A stretch of 64,000 nucleotides of DNA, from the NCBI GenBank assembly GCA_928212115.1, contig CAKMRJ010003334.1, positions 38,443,628 to 38,507,627 on the forward strand, given 5' to 3'. Positions within the stretch are counted from its first letter, which is position 1. Each line of letters begins with the position of its first letter. Under the pieces are notes generated by a model. That model had not been told where the DNA came from. It saw nothing but the letters and a program-made list of their open reading frames with translations, and ran no database searches. Shown here in pieces: positions 9,156 through 21,227 of this stretch. A program made the translations under genes and the position numbers. The DNA comes from Lactuca virosa (Eukaryota > Streptophyta > Magnoliopsida > Asterales > Asteraceae).

Positions 9156-12019
9156 TGTGACATCCCCATTTTCACGGCCAGAAAAGACCGATTTCGTTTA
9201 TGCTTTATAAAAATCAGAGTACTTCTTTTAATAAAAATCTTGCGGAATTTGTTCCCTTAAAAACATGATAAATACGTTATCAAAGCATTTCCGAAGAAAT
9301 GTATTTTTATTCATTTTAAAACATTTGGGATGTCATCGTCAATACATAAACATAAGCATAAACAGAACTTACATTTATTTACACTAGTGATCTACATCTC
9401 TTTTAAATCTCTCAATGTAAAGTAACTTCATATCGACACATGTGATACAAATAAACTGAGTGGGTCAGGTTGGGAAACCTAGTGAGTACATAGGGTTTTC
9501 AACCCACAATAATATAATTATTATGTTTAATCATCAAACAATTAACCCAATTACCCATCCCCATTATCTTATTTACTCTTAAGGATCTACCCTAAGAATC
9601 AGTTATCTCTTGTTCATTCATTCCTAAGGATCATCCTAAGGATTCGGCACGAAGTCCATCATCACCGGGGTTTAGGCACTAAGTCTGCATAGTCGCCAGG
9701 ATTTATACAACATTCACTAAGTCCGCATAGTCGCCAGGGTTTTAGGCACTAAGTCTGCATAGTCGCCAGGGTTTATACAACAGGCACTAAGTCCACATAG
9801 TCGCCAGGGTTTTGGCACCAAGTCTGCATGATCGCCAAGGTTTAGGCACCAAGTTTGCATGATCGCCAGGGTTTAGAGTACACCGGGTGAACACATCGTT
9901 CACAACACCGACAGGTTGCGAGCCTGCTAGTGTTCCACTAGACTGTCTAGAATAGAACGTGGTTGTCATCCATACTCTGCTAGATGACGGGGCCAACATT
10001 TGGGACAAGGCTTCTCACATCGTTCACCTCTCACCCTTACCTCATGGTCTATATCACCTCTCAACTCATCATCCAACTCATATTTCATCTACCCATGTTT
10101 TACCCAACATATTATGTAGATATAAATACATATACAGTTTAAATCATATAAAACTTGTATAAAATCGTTCATCCAACATAGATAGCAAGTATACAGATAA
10201 TATGCACACATAACACGTAATTTATATAAAATACTTCATATCTATGTGTAAGATGAAAGTAACTATGCACTCACTTGATAAGGTGGTGACTCGGTACTCG
10301 GACAACGCTTCGTTTACTTTAAAATAATTTCCTTCGACGAAACCTAGTATTATTACCACTAGATTTTAGTCTAATATTTACCGTGACTAATTATTAGTCT
10401 TATTATTATTATCATTATGTAAGCGTTTAAACAATACTTTCCAACCACTATGTACAGACAGGGGCCAGACATAAAACACCGGAGGGCATGACCATTTTGG
10501 CATATAGCACTTCTGAAATCCAACAACCCTATGCGGCCCTTTAAACCAGATTCCCCGTACCGCGAGTAGTTAAAAAGATATTATAACGACACTTATATAA
10601 GTCATAATAATAGCTCAAATATTTATTATAAGCTCATAATACCAATACTAATTTTAAATATAAGCTATATTAAAATAGGTAAGCATAACTTACTTACAAA
10701 TGAGTTTTAGCTAGGAGTCGGGCTCTGCAGTGGCAGAACTTCGTCGCTGAATCATTCTAAGAAAGATTCGTGCAGCGCTTCAGCGCTCACCTTACTATAC
10801 TAAAACTACAGAAAGAGAAGTCGAATCATGAGGGACCGAAATGCTCGGGGGATAAGAAGAGAAAGACTCTTGAATCAAGAGAATGGTGCAAGAAATATGA
10901 CAGCCCAAGCCTCTTATTTATAGTAATTGAATTTACAAAAACTACCCTCCATAATTACTTAATGACCTTATAGTTATATAAACGACTAAACACCCATTCA
11001 TAATACTATTTTAAATAGATTTAACGATATTTGTACTAAACTAATGTCGAAAGTACTCAACACTAGTCTTATAATAACCACATCGTCGATACCTTTCTAA
11101 TGATATATACATTTGTATATATATGTGTACGTATATATGATTGATTTATACTTTATTTTAATATGTAAATATGCTATTATAATTTGTAACTCGTTCATAC
11201 AAACTCCATTTTTGACGTTCTTTATATCCACGCGTTGGTATGTACGAGTACTACAACTTTTCATTTAGACGCCGTCATCTAATTCTCATTTTATCTCAGA
11301 TTTTCAAAACTGTATCAAATTTATCGCGCTCGAAGAGTAGGGACCAAGTTTCGTCCATATCTTTAACATACGAGCTCTACTCTCGACATTCTTTATATTC
11401 ACGCGTAGGTAAAAACAAGATCTAAAACTTTCATTTAGACTCCGTCGGCTAATTCTCGATCGATCTTAAATTTAACAATAGGAGGAGATTATACTGTTAA
11501 ATGTCCGCGTAAAATTCATAACTTCTACATACGGACTCCGTTTTCGTCTGTCTTTTTTACCGTTGAGTTCCTATTAATGAGATCTTCAACTCTCATTTAG
11601 GTCGCATAGGCCAAAAACCGCTCGAACTAAAATTCGAGTTTCGGGCCGTGCACTGCTATGTCAAATCTTAGAAAATTCATAACTTCCTCATACGAAGTCA
11701 GATTTGGGCGTTCTTTTTTTGTATGTTCTCGGTTTAACGTATAATACAAATTTTGTTTAGATCACTAAGGCTAAAAAGTATTCTACCGTAAATTCACTAT
11801 TTACGTCTCCCGGTGTCGTGTCGGTTTTGCCGTAAAACTTCGACGAGCCATAACTTCTTCGTTATAACTCGGATTTCGGCGTTCTTTATATGTACGGAAC
11901 CCTTGTAACATATACTACAACTTGGTTAAGATTAATTCTTCTAAATAATTTTCCATCAAAAACTCATTTTTGATGCTCATCGTCTCTAAATTGACTAGCC
12001 CGGATCTGCGGGCGTTACA
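9156..12019 (-). mobile_element. Gypsy-2a: solo LTR inserted in Gypsy-1 gag, reverse orientation
   Basis: It starts TGTGACATCCCC and ends GGGCGTTACA, the reverse of the solo LTR at 42952-45398. The flanks are GAGTG (9151-9155) and GAATG (12020-12024), a 5-bp duplication with one later change. The gag frame continues correctly across the insertion. No primer-binding site or interior is present, so this is a solo LTR of 2864 bp. Confidence 0.88.
9647..9874. repeat. Tandem array in Gypsy-2a LTR
   Basis: About seven units of 33-40 bases share GGCACTAAGTC, GCATAGTCGCCAGG and GGTTT. The corresponding part of the related LTR at 42952-45398 has a different array, so this LTR region varies quickly. 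Confidence 0.8.
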
Positions 12020-12310
12020 GAATGTGCACCAGCTATTGAGGTGCAACAGTTGGCGAGGGAGTTTCTGGACCTTCGCAAGACGACTGAGACCGTGGAAAAG
12101 ATCACTTCCAAGTTTAGGGATAGGGCTATTTTGGTTTCGCAGTATGCCACAGACGAGGAGATGAAGGAGAGAAAGTACCATGATATGTTGCGAGATGGTA
12201 TAAGGGAGTTTGTCAGCTTTTCAGACTGTCAGATTTTGGAGGACATAATAGCTAGAGCCCTAGAGTGGGAGATTGATTTAGAGCACCTCGGGAAGAGGAA
12301 ACCAAAGTAG
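12020..12310 (+). pseudogene. Gypsy-1 gag, continuation
   Basis: After the solo LTR the gag frame resumes in phase: APAIEVQQLAREFLDL, then RDRAILVSQYATDEEM, KYHDMLRDGIREFVSF and LEHLGKRKPK. This is the conserved second half of the gypsy gag core. A TAG follows KRKPK at 12308; the duplicated copy downstream has CAG there, so the stop arose after the duplication. The zinc knuckle and all pol domains that should follow are missing. Confidence 0.85.
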
Positions 12311-13271
12311 GTGCAAACAGTGTGGAAGTGTTGTAAGACTGCGGGATGGTCGTAGCATTCACTAGGTTAGCAGGGAGTGTGGATGTGTTGTAAGACTGCG
12401 GGGTGGCCATAATATTCACTAGGTTGGCAGGTAGTAATAGAGGTGTTGTGAGACTATGGGAAGGCCATAACATTCATGGAATAAAGAAATAATGTGGTTC
12501 GTATGGGTTCCGTCGTGATGTAAGACTATAGTTGGACATGTAGCATTCATTTAGAGAAAAGTAAGTTACATTGCATCAGTGTGATGGCTAGTTATGATAT
12601 CCCTGGTTGGAACAAGAGGGCTATTGAAGCCTTATATACAAGCAGGTTAGAGTGGCTTGGCTAGACAGACTCTTGAACAGAGTCTCGTGGTACATTCATT
12701 TTAAAGGATGCCACAGACGAGGAGATGAAGGAGAGAAAGTACCATGATATGTTGCGAGATGGTATAAGGGAGTTTGTCAGCTTTTCAGACTGTCAGATTT
12801 TGGAGGACATAATAGCTAGAGCACTAGAGTGGGAGATTGATTTGGAGCACCTCGGGAAGAGGAAACCAAAGCAGGTGCAGACAGTGTGGAAGTGTTGTAA
12901 GACTGCGGGATGGTCGTAGCATTCACTAGGTTAGCAGGGAGTGTGGATGTGTTGTAAGACTGCGGGGTGGCCATAGCATTCACTAGGTTGGCAGGTAGTA
13001 ATAGAGGTGTTGTGAGACTGCGGGAAGGCCATAACATTCATGGAATCAAGAAAGAATGTGGGTCGTATGGGTTCCGTCGTGATGTAAGACTATAGTTGGA
13101 CATGTAGCATTCATTTAGAGAAAAGTAAGTTACATTGCATCAGTGTGATGGCTAGTTATGATATCCCTGGTTGGAACAGGAGGGCTATTGAAGCCTTATA
13201 TACAAGTAGGTTAGAGTAGCTTGGCTAGACAGACTCTTGAACAGAGTCTCGTGGTACAGTCATTTTAAAGG
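12144..13271 (+). repeat. 564-bp tandem duplication of gag 3' part and downstream sequence
   Basis: The segment starting at 12144 (ATGCCACAGACGAGG) repeats at 12708 and ends near 13271 with only scattered differences. Each copy holds the last part of gag and about three imperfect repeats of roughly 57 bases with the words TGTTGTAAGACTGCGGG and CATTCACTAGGTT. The frame at 12725-12919 is the second copy of gag. Confidence 0.9.
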
Positions 13272-13303
13272 ATGTCAGTTTCAGCAACCGGTCGGGAATC
13301 CAG

Positions 13304-14073
13304 TGTTGGATATAGTCTCTAAGTCCATAACTTTATTTGTATGTAGTGAACCGACCCGACATGGTCCATTTGGGTTGCATGGCATTGCAATACTTGGATA
13401 GACCAAAATGAGAGAAAGGATACTGAAGGTTATTAATATATTTTAAGTACTGATATATTAATAATATTATTTAATTAGTATTGATCAAAGAATTAATCTT
13501 GAATTAATTAAGTGATCAAAAAGAGACTAATTAAATATATGGGGTTGATTGTGTAAATAATCTGTTCTTGTATAGTGGGCTAATGATCCATGGTTTGTAT
13601 GGATTGTGTTAAAACCCATAAGGTGCTCCATGGATAGTCCATGGAGGTTATAAAGCCATGGATCATGGAATATGGAAAGCCATGACGATTAGGGTTTACA
13701 TGGTGTAACCCTACTTGTGCCACAACTATATAAAGACGATAGCAAAATCGGCACTACTACAAGCAAGTAAGAGGGATAGCCGATTTTTGAGTATAGTGAA
13801 CTTCTCTCAAGGTTATTCCAAGAATTGTGGTGTTGTGTGAATAATTTGAGGCATCACATTTGGGGTGCTAGGCTCACAAAGTCATCAAGGAATCTAAGAT
13901 ACTAAAAGGTATGTTATTCTACTTGAGTTTTGTATTACAAGTTCCCCATAACATGCTAGATAGGAAGTAAACCTTGGAAAATAAAATTTGCATGTATTTA
14001 GAGAAAACATAGATCCAAGGTTTCTAGGGTTGCATGTACACCATAGGAGTGTTAGAATGCTCAAAACCCAACA
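13304..14073 (+). repeat. Copia-A 5' LTR
   Basis: It runs from TGTTGGATATAG to AAAACCCAACA. It shares GACATGGTCCATTTGGG and other text with the Copia-D LTR and is more distant from the Copia-B/C type. It includes a TATATAAAG promoter-like word near 13728. Confidence 0.92.
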
Positions 14074-15590
14074 GTTGTATCAGTGCCTAGGCTTGTTTTC
14101 TTGATACTTGATGCAAACTTGTTGATAAAGCTAAAAAATCTGGACTCTGCAGCATGAAATTGCCGAGTCCATGGGGGGATTCGAAGAGTCCATGTGAAAA
14201 TTCATCCTACTCTTCCGTCGAGTAAGTTCTTGCACTCGACGAGTAGGAGCCCCTGAATGCAGATTTTCGAGTTTTTCTGTTGGAAATGGACTAGAAACAT
14301 TACCCTAAACTGTTTTGGTGTTTTAAAACTTATTTTGGATGGTGTAATGCTTATGCTAATCCATTTACAATGACTAATATCAAAATTCCATGTTTTATAT
14401 GTGTTAATATGATTCTTGAAATTTTGATATGAATGTTCATGTTCTTATGAGTTTTAGAAGATCATAGGAATTATGTGTAACTTGCTTGTAAGGATGATTC
14501 TTGATCTTAATGGCTAATGATGGAGTCCATAACTTGTCCTCAAGTTATGGATAACCAAAAGTCACTTCTTTAAAAGTGTCATTAAAGAATAAGAGGTTAC
14601 ATAAAATGAAGAGTCTTCATTTTAATGAACCATTAAACTCATAAGTTATGAAATGAAAGGTCTTGAATAGTTTCAATACTTGCCCTCAAGTTTTGGAATT
14701 TGTAAAGTCTTACACCCTAATACTTTAATTTCCAAATTGGACCTTAGAATTTTAAAAGTTTAAAATTCAACCCTTATACTATTATTATATTAAAAGTTTA
14801 AATATATAGATATGTATAAGAATAAGTCAGTATTACCGTTAGTAGGTCTCATTCACGAAGCCGGTCTATAAGGGGGGTATAAGGTTGTTGCCAATAAAAT
14901 GGCAGCTTAATGGGTGTCCACTCTCACCCACCGCTTCCTTGACTGGTGGAGGGTCGTTAGCCGAACGGGTAGGACAAGGACTTTAAATCCTCATTAAAAG
15001 TATAATGAAATTATAAAGTAACTATACATTAATAATTCCCAATCTTAGTTACTTTAGGAAAATCTGAAATAGGTGCTAACCCATGAAATTACACTTTGTA
15101 CCTTACCAAGTCATTAGTGGAGTGCGTGTGGTTAACCGACACACTAATAAGGACTAGTAAGAGTGGCAAATGGTAACTTAATTTTATCATAGATCGGTGG
15201 AGCGCGTGTGGTTAACCGGCACATCGATTAGGTGATAAAAGTTAAGGATACCAAGTCAATTTGCATGGTTATTCACACCTTGTTTGTGATCCTCGGCATC
15301 CCAGTCACAAACTTGAGAGGGCACAATCGAGATTCAAACATGCCATTGAAAGTTCAATGTATCTCAAAAGATCTAGGAATTTCAAATCCAATAAAACTTA
15401 ATAATCTATTTCGTTTTCGTGGTGGAAATTGGTAAATCGTCATTTACCTACCTTCAAATATTTTATAGCTTGGATTACGGCATCCCTCTTCCAACTATAA
15501 ATAGTTTGTTGGGTCCTAGCCTTAATACTTCATTTGGGTGACTTATTAAGGACTCTTTATCTAATAAAACTTGTCTTTCTTTCTTTTCAG
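14074..15590 (+). other. Copia-A primer-binding site and leader
   Basis: The primer-binding site at 14075-14087 reads TTGTATCAGTGCC, two changes from the iMet consensus. The 1.5-kb leader holds decayed copies of the ACTCGNCGAGT palindrome (14162-14250, the best at 14234-14244) and then text shared with the leaders of Copia-B, -C and -D, such as CGAAGCCGGTCTATAAGG, GTGTGGTTAACCGGCAC and TCGGCATCCCAGTCAC. No convincing gene is present; the frame at 15232-15435 is leader. Confidence 0.75.
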
Positions 15591-16445
15591 ATGTCTTCCA
15601 ACACAGCTACTGGCTCAAATCCTACACGCTCTTTTTCCTTAATGAACTTGTGTGGGAAAGTCACTTTTGATGGTTCCAATTTCAATGAATGGATTAGGAA
15701 CATCAAAATGATTACTCGCTATGAGGGCAAAGAGTATGTCCTCGATAAGGAGCTAAAGGTTATCGATGAGTCAACTGCTTCTCCTGAGGAGATTGCTGAG
15801 TACACTACCCATGAGAAAGATGCCACTAAGGTGTCTTACATCATGTTGGCCACAATGACAGCGGAACTCCAGAAATCCTATGAAGATTTTTACCCTTTTG
15901 AGATGCACCAGGATCTGATGGATAGGTACCATCAGAGTGCTCTTTAGGAGAGGTATGAAATCATTTCCTCCATGATAACAGCTAGGATGAAAGAGGGAGA
16001 ACCCCTCACCGGTTACTTACAGAAAATGCAAAGGTTCGTGGACCGATTACTGAAGCTTAATGTGGACTTCCCTGAGGACATGGCGATTGACATCATTCTC
16101 CATTCCTTACCTCCAAGTTATGATCAGCTTCGCATGACTTATCATATGAACAAGGAGTAAGTCACACTCAGCAAGCTTCAAGGACTTTTAAGGACCGCTG
16201 AAAGTGGCCTAAAAAGTACATCAACTGTTACTCCTACTCCTACTACTGCCCCTGTTCTGGCAATTGGGCAAGGAAAAGGGAAGAAGAGGAAGACCCCTTC
16301 GAAAGGTACGAAGGGAAAGTCCCTTGATGGCTCCTCTTGAAGTGGAACCAAGAAAGGTTCCATTCCTCCTTCTTCAAACCCTAAAGAAGCACAATACTTC
16401 TACTACCAGGAAAAGGGGCACTGGAAACGAAGCTCCCCCAAATAC
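15591..16445 (+). pseudogene. Copia-A gag
   Basis: It starts at ATG 15591 (MSSNTATGSNPTRS). The Copia gag core is visible: FDGSNFNEWIRNIK, KVSYIMLATMTAELQ, then LQKMQRFVDRLLKLNVDF and DIILHSLPPSYDQL. In-frame stops occur after HQSAL (15945), after NKE (16158) and near 16338. The zinc knuckle, normally Cys-X2-Cys-X4-His-X4-Cys, reads YFYYQEKGHWKRSS at about 16391-16435: all three cysteines are replaced and only the histidine is left. Such a Gag could not bind RNA in the usual way. Confidence 0.88.
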
Positions 16446-17522
16446 TTGCAGGATGTGAGGGATGGGAAAGTTAAACCCACCCATGCATGTATTTATACTA
16501 TATTGTCTAATAACTCATTGCGTTCTAACTCTTGGGTACTTGATACAGGTTGTGGTATTCACATTTGTACTGATTTGCAGGGCCTAAGAAGAAGTGAAGA
16601 AGTGGAGCACGGGAAGATAAACTTAATCATGGGCAATAGGAAAGCATCACCTGTTACCAAGATAGGAGTTTATTCTTTATTGCTTAATAATGGGTTATTG
16701 TTAGATTTGAATAAATGTTGTTACTCGTCTGAAATGGCGAGAAATATTATTTCCTTTCATGGCTTGTACAAACAAGGTTTTTCCTTTTCATTTGATAATG
16801 ATAATGGTGTTATTAATGTTTATTACAATGATGTATTTTACTTTAAAGCATTACCTTGTGATGGTGTATATGAAGATGTGAATGTTGTAGATAATCTAGG
16901 AAATAATGTGTTGTGTACTGATTCTTCAAATAGCTTAGACAAAACATACTTGTGGCATTGTCGTCTTGGACATGTTAACAAGAAGCGCATGGGCCAACTC
17001 CAAAAGGCTGGAGTTTTGGAATCATTTGACCTAAAGTTGGATGATAGTTGCGAGTCTTGTTTACTTGGAAAAATGACAAAGTCGCCCTTCACTGGTTCTT
17101 GTGAGAGGGGCGAGGGTTTGTTGGACCTCATACATACTGATGTGTGTGGACCCTTGAAAACCGCCACAAGGGATGCTAATCGGTATTATGTGACTTTTAC
17201 GGATGATCATAGTAGATATGGATATATCTACTTAATCAAGCATAAGTCAGAAACCTTTGAAAAGTTCAAAGATTTTAAGCAAGAAGTGGAGAATCAACTG
17301 AGCAGGAACATCAAGATGCTCCGATACGATCGGGGAGGAGAGTATCTTAGTATCGAGTTCCTTGACTATCTTAAGGAATATGGGATTGTCTCACAATTGA
17401 CACCTCCTAGGACACCACATTTGAATGGTGTAGCTAAGAGGCGCAATCGAACCTTGTTGGACATGGTTCGTTCCAAGATGATTCGAGCTTCGTTACCAAT
17501 CTCATTTTGGGGTATGCCTTAG
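16446..17522 (+). pseudogene. Copia-A protease and integrase, long open part
   Basis: This 358-codon frame begins with an aspartic protease (SWVLDTGCG, catalytic DTG) and continues into integrase. The zinc part is HCRLGHVN with CESCLLGK (His-His-Cys-Cys). The catalytic core has LIHTDVCGPL (first Asp), TFTDDHSRYGYIYL (second Asp) and DRGGEYLS. The third catalytic residue, Glu in the usual GVSERRNRT motif, is Lys here (GVAKRRNRT, near 17435). That makes the integrase catalytically dead even where the frame is open. A frameshift ends the frame after FWGMP. Confidence 0.92.
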
Positions 17523-18083
17523 AGACTGCCACCCACATCCTTAATCTAGTCCCTACAAAGAAGGTTGCCAAAACACCTCATGAGATGTGGACTGGGAAAG
17601 TTCCCTGTGGACTGGGAAAGTTCCCAATTTGGACCACATCAAGATCTGGGGTTGCGAGGCATTCGTGAGGCGTGAATCTCATGATAAACTCGAACCTCGA
17701 AGTGAGAGGTGTATTTTCATCGGCTACCCACAAAGATCCTTTGGTTAACTCTTCTACAGACCTAGTGAGAATGTGGTCTTTGTAGCTAGAAGAGGAGTCT
17801 TTCGTGAGAGATAGATTTCATAAGTCAAGGAAACAGTGGGAGGCAAATTGACCTTGAAGAAATTCAAGAGTCAAGTGGTGAAGGAACCTCAAACCCTAGT
17901 AATCAACCTGAGGAGGAAACTCCTGTTGATCCGACTGAGGAGCCCATACCTCTGAGGCGTTCCACGAGAGTTAGGAATGCACCTGAGCATTACTATGGTT
18001 TCCATATTACTGCAGAAGGTGATATGCTTATCAGTGATAGTACACTAGTAAGTCTGGATGAACCTAACAGCTAGACGCAAGCC
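17523..18083 (+). pseudogene. Copia-A integrase C-terminus and linker, broken
   Basis: Fragments HEMWTGKVP, IKIWGCEAFVRR, GCFIGYP-like text and PLRRSTRVRNAPEHYYG are readable in changing frames. A 20-bp word, TGTGGACTGGGAAAGTTCCC, is tandemly repeated at about 17586-17625, a replication-slip type scar. A TAG at about 18073 precedes the next open part. Confidence 0.75.
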
Positions 18084-18816
18084 ATGGCAGGCCCTGAGGC
18101 TGCTAAATGGAAAGAGGCTATGGACAGCGAGATACAGTCCATGTATGAAAATCAAGTTTGGAACTTGGTTGACAATGTACCAGGTCGAAAGACAGTCGGG
18201 TGCAAATGGATCTTCAAGAAGAAGACTGACATAGATGGTAATGTACACACTTATAAGGCGCGACTGCTTGCAAAGGGCTATTCTCAAACTATGGGAGTTG
18301 ATTATGATGAGACCTTTTCACCAGTAGCAAAGATTAAGTCTATTAGGGTTATGTTAGCCATTGATGCATTTCATGACTATGAATATGGCAAATGGATGTC
18401 AAAACCGCTTTCCTTAATGGAAAGTTGGCTGAGGATGTTTACATGAGTCATCCAGAGGGTTTTGTCAGCACAGAGTACCCCTAATAAGGTGTGTAAGCTT
18501 GAGAAATCCATCTATGGATTGAAACAAGCACCTCGCAGATGGAATCTTTGTTTCGATGAGAAAGTCAAAGAGTTTGGCTTTTCGAGGAGTGAGGATGAGT
18601 CTTGTGTATATGTTAGGGCTAGTGGGAGTATAGTTCGCTCTTTGGTGTTGTATGTGGATGACATACTACTCATAGGAAATGACATCCCAACCTTGCAGGA
18701 GGTTAAGTCCTGGCTTGGGAAGTGTTTAGCTATGAAAGACCTTGGTGAAGCTGCCTATATCCTAGGGATAAGGATATTAAGAGACAGGAGTATGAGACTA
18801 ATTGGGCTTAGTCAGA
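18084..18816 (+). pseudogene. Copia-A reverse transcriptase, first part
   Basis: RVT_2 (Copia-type) segments are clear: WKEAMDSEIQSMYENQVWNL, GCKWIFKKKTDIDG, YKARLLAKGYSQ, DYDETFSPVAKI, then after a frameshift near 18390 KLEKSIYGLKQAP and SLVLYVDDILLIGND with the intact YVDD active site (about 18649-18660). The gene is cut at 18816 by the hAT element inside the words GLSQ/STYLDKV and resumes at 46814. Confidence 0.92.
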
Positions 18817-18835
18817 TAGGGATGAGCTTTTGAAC

Positions 18836-18970
18836 CGCCAGAACCAGAACCGGACATAAATTAGTAGAGCGGTTCGGTTATCAGTTCTTGACTTATGGCA
18901 AAACCGGTTCCGGTTCTACCACCGGTTCGGTTCTAACAAAAACCGGTTAAAAAACCGGAACCGGCTCGGA
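18836..18970. repeat. hAT left subterminal AACCGG array
   Basis: AACCGG/ACCGGTT words occur about ten times within 135 bases next to the left end. A matching cluster lies at the other end (about 46640-46795). Subterminal repeats of this kind are the usual DNA contacts of hAT transposases. Confidence 0.75.
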
Positions 18971-19229
18971 AGTGTAAGAGTCGGAATCCATGCAAATATA
19001 TTTTTAAAATATTATCTAATTGACTGTATATCGATATATCATATATCCTAATCTATTCCTTAATTAACCTAAACACAAAACGGCAAGTCCAAGTTAAAAA
19101 AAAATCGATCACCACACAGAGGAAAATAGGGACGATCGGTTTTGCTTGGGGCTTAGGAAATCACGATCAATAGTCGACATTGTGAAAAAAAAACCGATCC
19201 TGACAAACAAAAATCGATTTTTTGTAACA

Positions 19230-21206
19230 ATGGAGAAGCCAAACTCAAGTAATTTGGTTAATACAGAAGATGAAACTCAAGTAATTCATTGTTGCTATTG
19301 TTGCTTATTGTATAAAAATCATTGGTGCTTGCTTTTTTGATGCAACACAATTGAACTACCAACTGTTTTTTTGCTAAGATATCTTAATCAACAAGTGCAA
19401 TCTCCAATTGATTTAAGAAACAACGGATTGATAGACAAAAGTTTGCTAATGATTGCACTTGTCGATTGTTGCTGCATTACTAAATTACTAAAAACAACTC
19501 CATTACTAAATTACTTAATTACCCTTCAACCCATTTGAGACTTATTCTTTAGGTTTCTTTCCTGATTTACTCTCCCGTTTATAAGTGAACTGCAAGGGTG
19601 GCTTAGCATTTGGTTCCATTCCAATTTAGGGGAATGATGTATTTCAATTTTCAAGATACCTAGACCTTTCTAGCCTTATCTTGTAGTAATTCTTGTGATA
19701 TCTGGTTGACAGATAACATATCCCTTTACAATTTACATTGTTTATTAATTGATTTCATATTTAAAATATTTTTTATGATATAAGGTAAAAAGATATAATA
19801 GATTTTGTTAATTGTTTTCCTCCTAAAGGCTCAATCTCAATATTCAATTCATGTTTGAGAAAACTCTAATAATATACAAATAAAAACTTAGAACTTAGTA
19901 TGGTGTAAAATAATGTCACTGATCCAAATTGAATTAAACTTCTTTTGAACTCATTTTGCTTGATGATATATAATATTTTTTGAACTCATTTTCCAAATGT
20001 AGGATTATGAAGATGATTTTATTGGTGAGACACCACAGGTAATTACTAATATTAGTGACGGATCCGGAAAAGAAGACGTGCCAAAGCCAAGTCCTAAGAA
20101 ACGAAAAAGGAATGGAGGCGTGCCAAAACCAATTACTAGCAAACGGGATAGAACAAAGAATAATGGTAAAGGAACCGCTCCTTGTTGGGTAGCGTTCGAG
20201 CCGGTGTGGATTGTAGAGGATGATGGTGTTGAAAGGAAAAGTGTGGAATGTATTAATTGTCATACAATACTTAAAGCCGATACGGACCGAAACGGGACGT
20301 CTAATCTGAACAAACATTGGAGGAATTGCAAGTTAAACCCGGACAACAAAGAAAAAAATGATAAAAAGCAAGCCAAATTGAATTTTAAGAAGGAACCAAA
20401 TGGTGAGACTGTGTACACATGGAAACATGATGACACTAGGATCAAACGAGCATTACTAGGCCTTTTTACCGTTGGTGAACTACCATTCAAGTATGTTGAA
20501 AATGAAGCATTTATTGAATATACTAATGCGCTTAATGGTAGGGTGATCTTGCCTTCTAGACATAAAATTTCCCGAGATGTAGGCAAGTTTTACTTAGATG
20601 AGAGGAATAAATTGTTCAAGTATTTTAGTAATGCAAACACCGTTGTACACTTGACGACCGACACTTGGACATCCTCTTGTAAAAAGGTCAATTACATGGT
20701 TGTCACGACCCATTTTATTGATGACGAGTGGGTCATGCACAAGAGAGTCATCAATTTTAGGGAGATAGATACACATAAAGGTGAAGAAATTGGACGAGAG
20801 TTACTAGCATGCATACATGGGTGGGGTATGAAAAATGTTATGTCAATGACCGTCAATAATGCCACGTGTAACGACACGGCAATCGAATTTTTGGTTAAAA
20901 TGTTTCCCACGATTTATGACGGTGGAAAACATTTCCACATATGGTGTATGGCTCACATCCTAAACCTTATCGTGAAGGTTGGGTTAAAATACCATAACTA
21001 TCATGTGGAATGTGTACAAAAGGCGATGAAGTATATTAGAGGTTCAACACAAAGGATTAAGAAGTTTAAAAAAGCCATCAAAGATGTGGGGTTGGAAACA
21101 AAGAAATTTTTGTGTGGCGACTCTCCAACCCGATGGAACTCGACATTCGAGTTGTTGAAAACCGCCTACGAGTTATGGGAAGCTTTTTTGGAATTTGGCA
21201 TCAAAG
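19230..21206 (+). pseudogene. hAT transposase, exons 1 and 2 (BED finger and catalytic part)
   Basis: Exon 1 is 19230-19280 (MEKPNSSNLVNTEDETQ), followed by a GTAATT donor. Exon 2 is 20003-21206, entered after AAATGTAG and in the same phase. A lysine-rich stretch (KPSPKKRKR) may be a nuclear signal. The BED zinc finger shows CINCHTIL then HWRNC. The catalytic core has TTDTWTS (first Asp), then TVNNATCND where family members usually have VDN, so the second Asp may be lost. WCMAHILNLIVK and DSPTRWNSTFELL follow, typical of RICESLEEPER-like hAT proteins. The donor is AAAG/GTATT at 21207. Confidence 0.9.
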
Positions 21207-21227
21207 GTATTACTTTTCTTATTTTGT

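Noticed and set aside
16838..17167. 109-codon minus-strand frame
   Set aside because: Antisense shadow of the Copia-A integrase frame, which shows clear family motifs on the plus strand.
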